A DNA stretch of 64,000 nt from Paracoccaceae bacterium (GTDB taxonomy: Bacteria > Pseudomonadota > Alphaproteobacteria > Rhodobacterales > Rhodobacteraceae): NCBI GenBank assembly GCA_902512685.1, contig CABXKH010000002.1, positions 1 to 64,000 of the forward strand, given 5' to 3'. Of this stretch, positions 1 to 9,239 are shown one piece after another. The translations under genes and the position numbers were made by a program. The stretch's first letter is position 1; each line of letters begins with the position of its first letter. The notes beneath the pieces were generated by a model. The model saw only the letters and a list, made by a program, of their open reading frames with translations. It was not told the DNA's origin and did no database searches.

Positions 1-905
1 TCGAGCATAGCATCACTTCAAATGAGATGTTCGGGCTGAAGCAGCTGCCCAAGTCGATCCTAATTGTCGGCGGCGGTTATATTGCAAGTGAATTTGCCGG
101 TATTATGAACGGGTTGGGGGTCGCCACCACGCAATATTATCGCGGCGAGCAAATTTTGCGCGGATTTGATCGAGAAGCGCGCGATTTGATCGCAGCGTCG
201 ATGATCGAGCGCGGCATTGATCTGCGCTGCGGCACGGATGTTACCAGAATCGAAAAAAATGGCTCGGGTTTGGTGGTCACGGATGCGCGGGGCAATACGG
301 CCAGCTTTGATCAGGTGATGTATGCAACAGGCCGCGCGCCAAATACTGCAGGTCTCGGTCTGGAAGATATTGGCATTAAGACAGGGGCTGCCGGCGAAAT
401 ACTGGTCGATGAATTTTCTCAAACCTCGCTGCCGTCGGTTTATGCCATCGGCGATGTGACCAACCGTGCCAACCTGACCCCGGTTGCGATCCGCGAAGCT
501 ATGGCCTTTGTTGAGACGGTGTTTAAGGATAATCCCATAGCGCCGGACCATGATTTAATTCCAACGGCAATATTTACCCAGCCTGAAATGGGCACTGTCG
601 GGCTTTCCGAGGAAGCGGCGCGGGCCCAAGAGCCAATTGATGTCTATGCCAGTAGCTTTAAGCCAATGCATTCTGGATTCGCGGGTAAAAGCGAAAAAAT
701 GTTAATGAAATTGATTGTGTCACAAGACACCGACCGCGTGCTAGGGTGCCATATTGTTGGCCCTGCAGCCGGCGAGATGATCCAATTGGCCGGTATCGCG
801 GTGAAGATGGGCGCAACCAAAGCCGACTTTGATCGCACGATGGCCGTGCATCCGACAATGGCAGAAGAACTGGTGACGATGCGTGTAATGCGCGCCAGTG
901 CTTGA
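1..905 (+). CDS. gor: Glutathione-disulfide reductase, C-terminal part (cut by window edge)
   Basis: Flavoenzyme that reduces oxidised glutathione with NADPH in the cytoplasm. The reading frame is already open at the left edge (codons run from base 3), and the residues before the first ATG at 27 (ITSNEMFGL) match the family, so that ATG is not the start. The NADPH-binding Rossmann motif VGGGYIASEFAGI is at once visible, followed by the second FAD-contact segment (VYAIGDVT) and the pyridine nucleotide-disulphide dimerisation domain ending in the HPTMAEELVT segment, whose His-Glu pair completes the active site of the partner subunit. The redox-active CxxxxC is upstream and not seen. The next gene follows in the same direction after about 75 bases. 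The choice of glutathione reductase over trypanothione or mercuric reductase rests on overall similarity. Confidence 0.9.
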   Translation, partial: EHSITSNEMFGLKQLPKSILIVGGGYIASEFAGIMNGLGVATTQYYRGEQILRGFDREARDLIAASMIERGIDLRCGTDVTRIEKNGSGLVVTDARGNTASFDQVMYATGRAPNTAGLGLEDIGIKTGAAGEILVDEFSQTSLPSVYAIGDVTNRANLTPVAIREAMAFVETVFKDNPIAPDHDLIPTAIFTQPEMGTVGLSEEAARAQEPIDVYASSFKPMHSGFAGKSEKMLMKLIVSQDTDRVLGCHIVGPAAGEMIQLAGIAVKMGATKADFDRTMAVHPTMAEELVTMRVMRASA

Positions 906-980
906 AAAATGAATTTTGCTGCCCAGTTTAAAGGGGAGCATAGAGTAGACCGAAGAGACGGATTAAAAGGGACAAATTTT

Positions 981-2108
981 ATGGCTGGAAACTCAGGCGG
1001 CCCGTGGGGCGGCGGTGGACAGGGTGGCGACGATCGCGGCCCTAAACAAAATGAAGGCGGAGGACGGCGGCCGGCAAACGATGGCCTGCAAATGCCACCT
1101 GAAATCGATGATATGCTGAAAAAAGGCCAAGATCAGCTTCGGGTTCTGATGGGTGGAAAAGGCGGCGGTGGCCGTAGCGGCGATGGGGGTCGGGGTGAAG
1201 GACCAACTTTTGGGCGCGGCGCCTATTTGTTGATTTTAGCCGGCTTGGTGGTGTTTTGGGCCTTTAGCAGCTTTTACACTGTCAAACCGGAAGAAAAATC
1301 AGTCGAGCTTTTCCTAGGGAAATATTCGTCCATCGGAAGCCCCGGTCTGAATTTTGCCCCTTGGCCGCTGATGACTTATGAAGTGTTACCAGTCACGCGC
1401 GAACAAAACGAAGGGATTGGTGTTGGCGGTCGTGGAAGTGAAGCTGGCCTGATGCTGACCCGCGATGAAAACATCGTTGATATTGATTTTGAAGTGGTCT
1501 GGAATATCAATGATCCGGCCAAATACCTCTTTAATCTTCGCGATCCGCAAATGACCATCCGGGCGGTGGCTGAATCTGCGATGCGTGAAATTATCGCCCA
1601 ATCCGAACTGGCGCCGATTTTGAACCGAGATCGGAGAGTCATCAAAGACGACCTTGCACTTTTGATCCAACAAACACTCGACAGCTACAATAGCGGCGTC
1701 AATGTGGTGCGGGTTAACTTTGACCGTGCTGATCCGCCAGAACAGGTGATTGATGCCTTCCGTGCGGTTCAGGCCGCCGAACAGGAACGCGATCGGCTTG
1801 AAAAACAGGCGGATGCCTATGCCAACCGGGTGCTTGCGCAGGCGCGCGGCGAATCTGCTCAGGTACTGGAAGAAGCAGAAGGATACCGCGCACGGGTGAT
1901 CAATGAAGCAACCGGTGAAGCCAGCCGGTTCTCGGCTGTTTTAGAAGAATATCTGAAAGCCCCGGATGTTACCCGTAAACGGCTTTATCTTGAAACCATG
2001 GAAGAGGTCTTGGGAAGCGTCGACAAAGTCATCATCGATCAACAAGCAAGCGGTCAGGGCGTTGTGCCTTATCTGCCACTGAACCAACTTCGGCAGGAGA
2101 ATAAGTGA
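981..2108 (+). CDS. hflK: HflK, membrane protease modulator
   Basis: Subunit of the HflKC complex, an SPFH/prohibitin-type assembly at the periplasmic face of the inner membrane that sheathes and modulates the FtsH protease. The N-terminus is rich in Gly and Asp (GGPWGGGGQGG), then comes one membrane segment (about residues 75-95) and the SPFH domain, followed by a charged helical region. I use the ATG at 981 because AAAAGGGA lies just upstream and homologues begin MAGN; an in-frame ATG at 909 would add 24 residues with no family character. The stop TGA overlaps the hflC start (TGATG), so the two are translationally coupled. Confidence 0.93.
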   Translation: MAGNSGGPWGGGGQGGDDRGPKQNEGGGRRPANDGLQMPPEIDDMLKKGQDQLRVLMGGKGGGGRSGDGGRGEGPTFGRGAYLLILAGLVVFWAFSSFYTVKPEEKSVELFLGKYSSIGSPGLNFAPWPLMTYEVLPVTREQNEGIGVGGRGSEAGLMLTRDENIVDIDFEVVWNINDPAKYLFNLRDPQMTIRAVAESAMREIIAQSELAPILNRDRRVIKDDLALLIQQTLDSYNSGVNVVRVNFDRADPPEQVIDAFRAVQAAEQERDRLEKQADAYANRVLAQARGESAQVLEEAEGYRARVINEATGEASRFSAVLEEYLKAPDVTRKRLYLETMEEVLGSVDKVIIDQQASGQGVVPYLPLNQLRQENK

Positions 2109-2980
2109 TGCGTAGAATAGGTTTTCTCATTCCCGCTCTGGTGATCTTAATCATCGGTCTCATGTCAGCAATATTTATTGTCGACGAACGTAACAAAGCG
2201 CTTGTGCTTCAATTTGGTCGCGTGGTGTCCATCAAAGAAGACCCCGGTCTGGCGTTTAAAATACCGTTCATTCAGGAAGTTGTGTTCTACGATGATCGGA
2301 TCCTAAGCCGTGATGTAGACCCGCTTGAAGTCACGCCGCTTGATGATCGGCGTTTGGTGGTTGACGCCTTTGCCCGCTACCGGATTGTCGATGTCAACCA
2401 ATTCCGCGAAGCCGTTGGCCCAGGCGGGATTCAAATTGCAGAGACCCGTTTGGACGGCATTTTGATCAACGAATTGCGCGAAGTTCTTGGTTCTGTGAGC
2501 TCAAACGATATCCTAAGCTCGGATCGGGCGGCTCTGATGCTGCGTATTCGCAACGGGGCAATTGAAAGCGCGCGGTCGATCGGGCTTGAAGTTGTGGATG
2601 TGCGATTGATACGAACGGACCTTCCAAGGGCCAACCTGGATGCCACTTTTGCACGGATGCGCGCCGAACGTGAACGCGAGGCCGCAGATGAGATCGCGCG
2701 CGGTAACGAGGCGGCGCAGCGGGTTCGCGCGACAGCGGATAGAACGCAGGTCGAGATTGTCTCGGAAGCCAAACGCGAATCTGAAATCGCGCGTGGTCAG
2801 GCTGATGCTGAACGCAATAAAATCTTTGCCGAAGCCTTTGGGGCCGATCCTGAGTTTTTCGAGTTTTACCGCTCGCTGGCGGCCTACCGCTCCGCTTTGC
2901 GGGGCCAAGGCACGAGTATGGTCATGTCGCCGGATTCAGAGTTTTTCAACTATCTGAAATCTGATTCGGGCGGTAAATGA
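2108..2980 (+). CDS. hflC: HflC, membrane protease modulator
   Basis: Partner of HflK in the FtsH-associated SPFH complex. It has an N-terminal membrane anchor (residues about 5-25, IGFLIPALVILIIGLMSAIF), then the SPFH fold, then a long alanine- and charge-rich helix (ARMRAEREREAADEIARG) as in the family, and a length near the usual 290. The ATG at 2108 shares its A with the hflK stop; an overlapping GTG at 2105 is possible. Its own stop overlaps the start of the following small membrane gene (ATGA), so hflK, hflC and that gene form one coupled operon. Confidence 0.93.
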   Translation: MRRIGFLIPALVILIIGLMSAIFIVDERNKALVLQFGRVVSIKEDPGLAFKIPFIQEVVFYDDRILSRDVDPLEVTPLDDRRLVVDAFARYRIVDVNQFREAVGPGGIQIAETRLDGILINELREVLGSVSSNDILSSDRAALMLRIRNGAIESARSIGLEVVDVRLIRTDLPRANLDATFARMRAEREREAADEIARGNEAAQRVRATADRTQVEIVSEAKRESEIARGQADAERNKIFAEAFGADPEFFEFYRSLAAYRSALRGQGTSMVMSPDSEFFNYLKSDSGGK

Positions 2981-3171
2981 TCGAAGCGATTCTTTGGGGT
3001 CTAGGCCTTGTTTTGCTCATCGAGGGGCTGGTTTATGGACTGGCCCCTCAGATCATTGAACAGCTGCTAGATCAGCTTAAATCAATGCCTTATTCGACAC
3101 GCCGCATCTTTGGCTTAAGCACCGCTCTGGCTGGGGCAATGTTGTTATGGGCCGTAAGGGCATTTTTTTAA
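2977..3171 (+). CDS. DUF2065 family small membrane protein
   Basis: A 64-residue protein with two hydrophobic segments (residues about 4-26 and 45-62) joined by a short polar stretch. Size and pattern, and its position directly after hflC, match the DUF2065 (YjeT-like) family, whose function is unknown. Its start codon overlaps the hflC stop by four bases (ATGA), so it is very probably translated with HflC and may serve the same membrane complex; that role is inference from context. Confidence 0.85.
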   Translation: MIEAILWGLGLVLLIEGLVYGLAPQIIEQLLDQLKSMPYSTRRIFGLSTALAGAMLLWAVRAFF

Positions 3172-3308
3172 ACACGCCTTCATCTCACGCGTGATCACAA
3201 GTTCTTGGGTGTCTTTTCTTGCTATTGCCGATTGATGATCGCGGCCCTAGATAAAAAGAACATTCATCCGGCGTTTAATGCCATTTGCAATGACAGGAGT
3301 TGATGAAC

Positions 3309-4802
3309 ATGTTTGTAACGCGTCAGAGGTCGAGGGCTCATGCCCCCACAATTAATATGCAGGCTTGGATTTTAATCCGCAGCGTATCTTTCGGGGCGAT
3401 GGCATTATTATTTTTACTGGTGCAAAATCTGCCAGCGTTTGCCCGCGGCGCGCCGGAAAGCTTTGCTGATTTGGTTGAAGTTACAAGCCCGGCTGTGGTG
3501 AATATTACCACCACCACTAAAATTGATACAAAAATTGCCCCCCGCGGCATTGTGCCCGAAGGCAGCCCGTTTGAAGATCTGTTTCGCGATTTTCAAGAAC
3601 GCAATCCCAATGGCGCACCGCCTCGCAGGGCCTCTGCCTTGGGCTCCGGTTTCATCATTTCCGAAGACGGCTTTATGGTCACAAATAATCACGTGATCGA
3701 AGGTGCGGACGAGATCATGGTTGAATTCTCTGATGGCAGTGAACGGGCTGCAAAAATCATCGGGGTTGATAAGAATATTGATATTGCGCTGCTAAAAGTC
3801 GACACCGATGTTGCGCTTGGATATGTGAGCTTTGGCAATAGCGATATTGCCCGTGTGGGTGATTGGGTTATGGCGATCGGTAATCCGCTGGGGCAGGGTT
3901 TTTCTGTTTCGGCCGGGATTATTTCTGCACGCAACCGTGAGCTTTCGGGCTACTACGATGATTATATCCAGACCGATGCGGCGATCAACCGCGGCAATTC
4001 TGGCGGACCACTGTTCAGTATGGACGGCGAAGTTATCGGGGTAAATACTGCGATATTATCACCCAACGGTGGGTCGATCGGGATCGGGTTTTCCATGTCG
4101 TCAAATGTGGTTGCCCCCGTGGTGGCGCAACTGCGTGAGTTTGGCGAAGTGCGCCGCGGTTGGCTGGGCGTTACGATCGGCAATGTGACAGAAGATATTG
4201 CGGAAGCTCTGGGACTTGACGATCCAAGCGGCGCCATCGTGCAGGATGTGGCTGCGGGTGGACCCGCTGATGAGGGCGGGCTTCAGGCTACGGATGTGAT
4301 TGTGATGTTTGATGGTATCAAGGTGGCAAATTCGGGCGAATTGGTCCGGGTGGTCGGCAAAGCACCTGTGGGCAAAACCGTCAATGTTGTGGTGCTGCGG
4401 GATGGCAAGCGTAAAACCCTTCAGGTGGCCCTTGGTCAGCGGCCCTCCCTCGATGAGTTGGCGCGCAGTGGAGGCCTTGGTAATCAGCCGCCGCAAGAGC
4501 CCGAAGTGAGTACATTCATGGGTATAGGGCTGATGGATATTGATCCTAAATTGCGCAAAGAAAAGGGTCTTGATGAAAGCGCTGTTGGGCTGTTTGTACA
4601 CAGTGTTGATGAAGCCTCAGATGCCTATCAAAAAGGTCTGCGCGCTGGTGATATCATCACCGATGCAGGGCAGAAAAGTGTCGGCAGCGTTGCTGATTTT
4701 GCCGAACAATTGGCCAGCACCAAAGAGTCAGGGCGGCAGTCAATTCTGGTCTTGGCACGGCGCGAAGGCCAACCGCGCTTTGTGGTTCTAAACCTCGAGT
4801 AA
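3309..4802 (+). CDS. degP: DegP/HtrA-type periplasmic serine protease
   Basis: Envelope quality-control protease and chaperone of the Do family. A signal peptide spans about residues 18-46 and probably ends at AFA before RGAPESF. The trypsin-like domain shows the full catalytic triad: His in NNHVIEG (residue 128), Asp in NIDIALL (158) and Ser in RGNSGGPLF (231). Two PDZ domains follow (from about 280 and 390), and the length of about 497 is normal for MucD/DegQ-like proteins. AGGAG at 3295-3299 is 9 bases from the ATG at 3309, but only 3 bases from the ATG at 3303 and adjacent to the TTG at 3300, so 3309 is preferred. It follows the hflKC cluster in the same orientation and ends just before a strong terminator. 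Confidence 0.94.
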   Translation: MFVTRQRSRAHAPTINMQAWILIRSVSFGAMALLFLLVQNLPAFARGAPESFADLVEVTSPAVVNITTTTKIDTKIAPRGIVPEGSPFEDLFRDFQERNPNGAPPRRASALGSGFIISEDGFMVTNNHVIEGADEIMVEFSDGSERAAKIIGVDKNIDIALLKVDTDVALGYVSFGNSDIARVGDWVMAIGNPLGQGFSVSAGIISARNRELSGYYDDYIQTDAAINRGNSGGPLFSMDGEVIGVNTAILSPNGGSIGIGFSMSSNVVAPVVAQLREFGEVRRGWLGVTIGNVTEDIAEALGLDDPSGAIVQDVAAGGPADEGGLQATDVIVMFDGIKVANSGELVRVVGKAPVGKTVNVVVLRDGKRKTLQVALGQRPSLDELARSGGLGNQPPQEPEVSTFMGIGLMDIDPKLRKEKGLDESAVGLFVHSVDEASDAYQKGLRAGDIITDAGQKSVGSVADFAEQLASTKESGRQSILVLARREGQPRFVVLNLE

Positions 4803-4820
4803 TTGAAAAACCTGTTTGCG

Positions 4821-4845
4821 AAAGCCCGCTTTTTAGCGGGCTTTT
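4821..4845. terminator. Bidirectional intrinsic terminator after degP
   Basis: Perfect stem AAAGCCCGC / GCGGGCTTT around a TTTTTA loop, running into T residues on the plus strand and, read the other way, bounded by an A/T run. It lies 18 bases after degP and overlaps the last codon of the convergent lipoprotein gene, so it can end transcription from both sides. Confidence 0.85.
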
Positions 4846-5359
4846 AGCTGCCTTCAACAGTTTGACGTGGCACCGGTAGAAGGCCGAGGGTATTGGTGGT
4901 TTGACGGGCTAAAATGGCGCTGTCTAATCCATTTTCTGACTGATAACGGCGCAGGGCGACTTTGGTGTCGTGATCCATTATCGCCGTGAGTTTTCCATTG
5001 AAATAGCCGCGTGCAGCCAAGGCCCGTTGTAAACTGGCGATCAAATCGGCGTTTATTTCATCTTTGCAGGGCGTATCAAACCACCTTATAGCGCGCTCGC
5101 GTATAACTCGGTAAATAGTCTGGTTTTGATATGTAGCGGGGGCGATTTGACGGCCTGACGGGCTCAATTTTGGCGGCGCAATGAGCTTTTTTTCAGTTAC
5201 CGTTTCATAGATTTCGGGTTGGGAAATTTTGGCTCGGCAGACTTCTTTTTCCAGTTCTGGGGCATTTATATTTACTCCCAGCGTTGGCGTACTGAGCACG
5301 CAGGCTGAAAATAGGATAGGGCTAAGTGCTATTATAATTGGGGCAGCAACGCGGTGCAT
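4844..5359 (-). CDS. Putative lipoprotein with peptidoglycan-binding-like domain
   Basis: A 171-residue protein with an N-terminal hydrophobic stretch ending in a plausible lipobox (LFSAC, Cys20), so it should be lipid-anchored in the envelope. The C-terminal part (about residues 105-155: LIASLQRALAARGYFNGK followed by a TKVALRRYQ segment) has the pattern of the PG_binding_1 fold, in which LQ..L...GYYxG and a later alternation of hydrophobic residues recur. The middle is not recognised. It converges on degP and shares its terminator. Exact role unknown; a cell-wall-associated lipoprotein is the reasonable reading. Confidence 0.7.
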   Translation of the reverse strand: MHRVAAPIIIALSPILFSACVLSTPTLGVNINAPELEKEVCRAKISQPEIYETVTEKKLIAPPKLSPSGRQIAPATYQNQTIYRVIRERAIRWFDTPCKDEINADLIASLQRALAARGYFNGKLTAIMDHDTKVALRRYQSENGLDSAILARQTTNTLGLLPVPRQTVEGS

Positions 5360-5388
5360 TTTATATTCCTTAAATCAATATACCTTAT

Positions 5389-5772
5389 TTATGTGCCTGC
5401 AACGCTGTTGCCTATCTTTTTTTCAACCGGAGCCAATAATTGATCAAGTAGAGGGGATATATCTTCGATTTTTTCAGCAATCACATGTGTGACACCATCT
5501 GCGCGCTGCAATCGGCCGGTCACCCGCATCAGCCGCGCAGAAATCACCGCCCGCCGATAGCGTTCAAAAATCTTACGCCAAACCACAATATTCACGGTTC
5601 CGGTTTCATCTTCAAGCGTGATAAAAATAACCCCCTTGGCGGTGCCCGGCCGCTGGCGCAGAATTACCAATCCGGCAACGCACACCCGTGCATGTGCGGG
5701 CGGCTGGTGCAGATGGGAAGCGCAGCAGGCTGATGGCGGCTTCGGCCAGTGAGTATGAACAGCTTCAGTCAT
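5389..5772 (-). pseudogene. dnaE2: Remnant of error-prone DNA polymerase DnaE2 (C-terminal OB fold)
   Basis: Residues about 31-110 of this 127-residue frame match the extreme C-terminal OB-fold of DnaE2 (AGLVILRQRPGTAKGVIF, then LEDETGTVNIVVW, then VTGRLQRADGVTHVIAEK). A full DnaE2 is over 1000 residues; all polymerase, PHP and thumb parts are missing, and the first 25 or so residues look like junction sequence. There is no imuA or imuB nearby. The ATG lies 2 bases from a perfect LexA box, so this appears to be what is left after a large deletion joined the SOS promoter of the imuA-imuB-dnaE2 cassette to the tail of dnaE2. It may still be transcribed on DNA damage, but cannot be a polymerase. 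Confidence 0.8.
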
Positions 5773-5774
5773 AA

Positions 5775-5789
5775 GAACAAAGATAGAAC
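5775..5789 (-). promoter_or_regulatory. LexA (SOS) box
   Basis: On the minus strand the sequence reads GTTCTATCTTTGTTC, an exact GTTC-N7-GTTC, the operator recognised by alphaproteobacterial LexA. It sits 2 bases before the ATG of the dnaE2 remnant, which is closer than usual and fits a deletion junction. It is about 109 bases upstream of the divergent ferredoxin gene, so an effect on that gene is possible but less likely. Confidence 0.8.
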
Positions 5790-5882
5790 AAAATAATTTT
5801 GTCGCAAGGGGATATTTTAGGGGTCGTAAAAGGGCTGGCGCATCCTAAATACACAAGATACTAAAGATTAAACCGATTTTGA

Positions 5883-6221
<339 letters not shown>

Positions 6222-6238
6222 GCAAAGCCTAAGGCCAC

Positions 6239-8068
6239 TTAGCTGCCGCTTTCTTCCATTGCTTCAAGCTCATCGATCATCGCAGAGATCATCGACAATC
6301 CCTTATCCCAGAATTTTGGATCGCCTGCATCCAGTCCGAACGGGGCAAGCAGGTCTTTATGATGCTGCGAGCCGCCAGCCTTAAGCATTTCAAAATACTT
6401 GTCTTGAAACCCTTCTGGGCTGTCTTGATAGACCGCATAGAGCGCATTGACCAATCCATCTCCAAAGGCATAGGCATAGACATAAAAGGGCGAATGTACG
6501 AAATGCGGGATATAAGCCCAAAAGGTGTCATAGCCGGGCATGAATTCAAATGCGGGCCCCAGGCTTTCGCCTTGCACGCTCATCCAGAGCGCGTTGATGT
6601 CCTCTGGGGTTAGCTCGCCCGATTTGCGCGCTGCGTGCAATTTGCATTCAAAATCGTAAAACGCAATCTGGCGCACCACTGTGTTGATCATGTCTTCGAC
6701 TTTTCCAGCCAGCAGCACTTTGCGTTCGTTTTGGTCTTTGGCATTTTCCAAAAGCTTACGAAAGGTCAGCATTTCGCCAAACACACTGGCGGTTTCGGCA
6801 AGGATGAGCGGTGTTGAGGACAGCATTTCACCCTGGGCTGCGGCCAGTCGTTGGTGTACCCCATGACCCAGCTCATGCGCGAGCGTCATAACATCGCGCG
6901 GTTTGCCAAGATAATTCAGCATCACATAGGGATGCACATCGGTGACTGTCGGATGGGCAAAGGCGCCCGGCGCTTTTCCGGGTTTTACCGGTGCATCAAT
7001 CCAGCCTTGGGTGAAAAACGGCTCGGCCAGATCGGCCATACGCGGATCAAAGCCGGCGTAGGCGTCCATCACGGTAGCGCGGGCCTCATCCCAGCCGACG
7101 ATGCGGCTGCTTTCCATCGGCAGCGGCGCGTTGCGGTCCCAGACCTGCAATTTGTCAAAGCCAAGCCATTTGCGCTTGAGCTCGTAATAGCGGTGGCTGA
7201 GTTTTGGATAGGCCGCCACAACCGCATTGCGCAGCGCCTCGACCACTTCGGGTTCAACATCATTGGACAAATGCCGCCCGGTTTGCGGGCTTGGCATGGC
7301 GCGCCAGCGGTCAATGATGTCTTTTTCTTTGGCCAAAGTGTTGTGCAACCGGCTGTAAACTTTCAGATTGTCTTGGAACACCGCCGCCAACTCACGCGCT
7401 GCAGCTTCGCGTTTAGAGCGGTCATGGTCGGTGAGAAAATTCAGCGCGCCTTCTATGTTGTAGCTTGTGCCATCTATGGTGAATTCCAGACCGGCGGTGG
7501 TTTCATCAAATAGCTTTTCCCACGCATCGCCTACAGCGCCAAGATCATGCAGGAACTTTTCCAGCTCGTCGCTGAGCTGATAAGGTTTCATTGCGCGGAT
7601 ACGTTCAAATACCCGGCGGTATCGGGCTAAATCAGGGCTTTGCTCAAGCAAGCTGGCCAGATGCTTATCGTCAAGGCGGTTCAGCTCTAGCGTGAAAAAT
7701 ACCAAAGGGGTGCTAAAATCAGTGACTTTTTCCTGCAGGTCACTCATGAATTTTGTCCGCTCGCCATCTGTGGTGAGCTGATAGTAGCGCAGCCCCGCAT
7801 AGGACATGATGCGGCCGCTGACCGCGCTAATTTTTTCCTGCCGCTGCACGCAGCTCAGTAGCGCCTTGGCGCTAAGCGCGGCAAGCTTGCCTTCGTAATC
7901 GGCAGCAAAGCTTTGGCATTCCTTTTCCAGCCAGGCCAGATCGCTGTGCAGCGCGGGGGCGTCGGGGCTTTTGTAAAGATCGCTGAGGTCCCACTCGGGA
8001 AGAACGCCCAAATCCTTGTTGGAGGGGGCGGCCGCGGTGTCGGTGGCGGAAAAATTGAGCTGGAACAT
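6239..8068 (-). CDS. pepF: Oligoendopeptidase F (M3 metallopeptidase)
   Basis: Cytoplasmic zinc endopeptidase that trims oligopeptides. The 609-residue length is typical. The zinc motif HELGH is at residues 398-402 within TLAHELGHGVH, with the third ligand Glu at about 425 (LAETASVFGE). The N-terminal helical M3B domain precedes it. The start at 8068 gives MFQLNFSATD and no signal peptide. It stands alone, converging on the ferredoxin gene with only 17 bases between the stops. Confidence 0.95.
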   Translation of the reverse strand: MFQLNFSATDTAAAPSNKDLGVLPEWDLSDLYKSPDAPALHSDLAWLEKECQSFAADYEGKLAALSAKALLSCVQRQEKISAVSGRIMSYAGLRYYQLTTDGERTKFMSDLQEKVTDFSTPLVFFTLELNRLDDKHLASLLEQSPDLARYRRVFERIRAMKPYQLSDELEKFLHDLGAVGDAWEKLFDETTAGLEFTIDGTSYNIEGALNFLTDHDRSKREAAARELAAVFQDNLKVYSRLHNTLAKEKDIIDRWRAMPSPQTGRHLSNDVEPEVVEALRNAVVAAYPKLSHRYYELKRKWLGFDKLQVWDRNAPLPMESSRIVGWDEARATVMDAYAGFDPRMADLAEPFFTQGWIDAPVKPGKAPGAFAHPTVTDVHPYVMLNYLGKPRDVMTLAHELGHGVHQRLAAAQGEMLSSTPLILAETASVFGEMLTFRKLLENAKDQNERKVLLAGKVEDMINTVVRQIAFYDFECKLHAARKSGELTPEDINALWMSVQGESLGPAFEFMPGYDTFWAYIPHFVHSPFYVYAYAFGDGLVNALYAVYQDSPEGFQDKYFEMLKAGGSQHHKDLLAPFGLDAGDPKFWDKGLSMISAMIDELEAMEESGS

Positions 8069-8279
8069 CTTTTACCCTTTACTTGCTTGGCTTTCAGATA
8101 GGGCGCGGCAGACAGTTTTGCAAGTCACCATCACAGCGCTTTGCGTGATCATTTTTGAGTATTTTTGCAAAGAGAAAATGGTTGGCTGTCTGAGAGTATA
8201 GAGCGGACGCCCCCATGGGCTGGCGCAGCCGCGAAAGGGAATTGCAGTAAAGTGTTTCAGACGTGCTTTACGCATGATG

Positions 8280-9239
8280 CTAGGATGTGCTGATTAGGTT
8301 GCTATGGGCATCAAAATGCGCGCAGATTTGATCCAAAATGGCATTATGTACCTGCGGCGCTTCCATCAAAACTTCATGCTGGCCCGGATCAATCATAACC
8401 AATGTGCCGTTGGACCAGGCCGCCATGCGTTCCTTGATCCTGGGTACATCCACAACCTGTTCGTCGCTGCCGAGAAAGCACAGGCAGGGTTGTTTTGGAC
8501 TGGGCAGGTATGACAGCTGCCGGGTTTCGTGCAGCGCCCGGTGAAACCACCGCAGGCTGGGCCCGCCAAGCTGCAACTCAGGGTGCTCGATCATTTGCTT
8601 GCGCAAATAGTCCCACATGGGTTGATCGGTGGTGAGGGTATTATCTTTGAACGGGGCGCTGAGGCAATAGCTTTCGGCTTTGGTGCTTGGCATATAGGCG
8701 GTGCCGAGACCGACCAATGTGCCTAGCTTGGCGCTCAACCATGCTGTGGGCCGGGTCAGGGGGGAAAGTTCAATGCCCCACATCGGTCCGGAAAAGGCCG
8801 CCGCAAGAAATCTATCATTTTTGTAAAGTGCCCGCAGACCAATGCAGCCGCCCATAGAATGGCCCAGAATATACCACGGTTTTGGAAGATCAACCTGCGC
8901 AGCCCAGTGCATCACAGCGTCAAGATCAACCTGATATTCAGAAAATTCGCTAACATGACCAAGCAGCGTATCTTTGTGCAACCGCTCTGACAGGCCTTGT
9001 CCGCGCCAGTCGATGGCAAGAACACCGTAGCCATTTTTCACCAATCTGCGGGCTACCTTGCCATATTTTTCAATATATTCAGTGCGGCCAGGGCATAAAA
9101 ACACAGTTCCACGCCCCGCGTTAGCGGGCCAGTGCCCGACCCTGATGCGCAGGTTGTCTTCGGTGGTTAGCCAATATCCGTATGCCTCAGGTGGCCCGTC
9201 GGCAGAGGCATTGAACAATGGGGCCGCAGCTGCCTGCAT
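8280..9239 (-). CDS. Alpha/beta hydrolase, lysophospholipase-like (S33 / Hydrolase_4)
   Basis: A 319-residue hydrolase. The oxyanion region (VFLCPGRTEYIEKYG), the nucleophile elbow GHSMGG at about residues 127-132 with Ser129, and a late Asp/His (FLGSDEQVVD and DPGQHEVLME) give the full triad pattern of monoacylglycerol lipase or lysophospholipase-like Hydrolase_4 proteins. Substrate is not predictable. The start ATG shares a base with the stop of the SCP2-domain gene upstream (TAATG), so the two are coupled, which hints at a lipid-related function for the pair. Confidence 0.88.
   Translation of the reverse strand: MQAAAAPLFNASADGPPEAYGYWLTTEDNLRIRVGHWPANAGRGTVFLCPGRTEYIEKYGKVARRLVKNGYGVLAIDWRGQGLSERLHKDTLLGHVSEFSEYQVDLDAVMHWAAQVDLPKPWYILGHSMGGCIGLRALYKNDRFLAAAFSGPMWGIELSPLTRPTAWLSAKLGTLVGLGTAYMPSTKAESYCLSAPFKDNTLTTDQPMWDYLRKQMIEHPELQLGGPSLRWFHRALHETRQLSYLPSPKQPCLCFLGSDEQVVDVPRIKERMAAWSNGTLVMIDPGQHEVLMEAPQVHNAILDQICAHFDAHSNLISTS

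Noticed and set aside
909..980. Longer N-terminus for hflK from ATG 909
   Set aside because: The extra 24 residues are atypical, and the ribosome site fits the ATG at 981.
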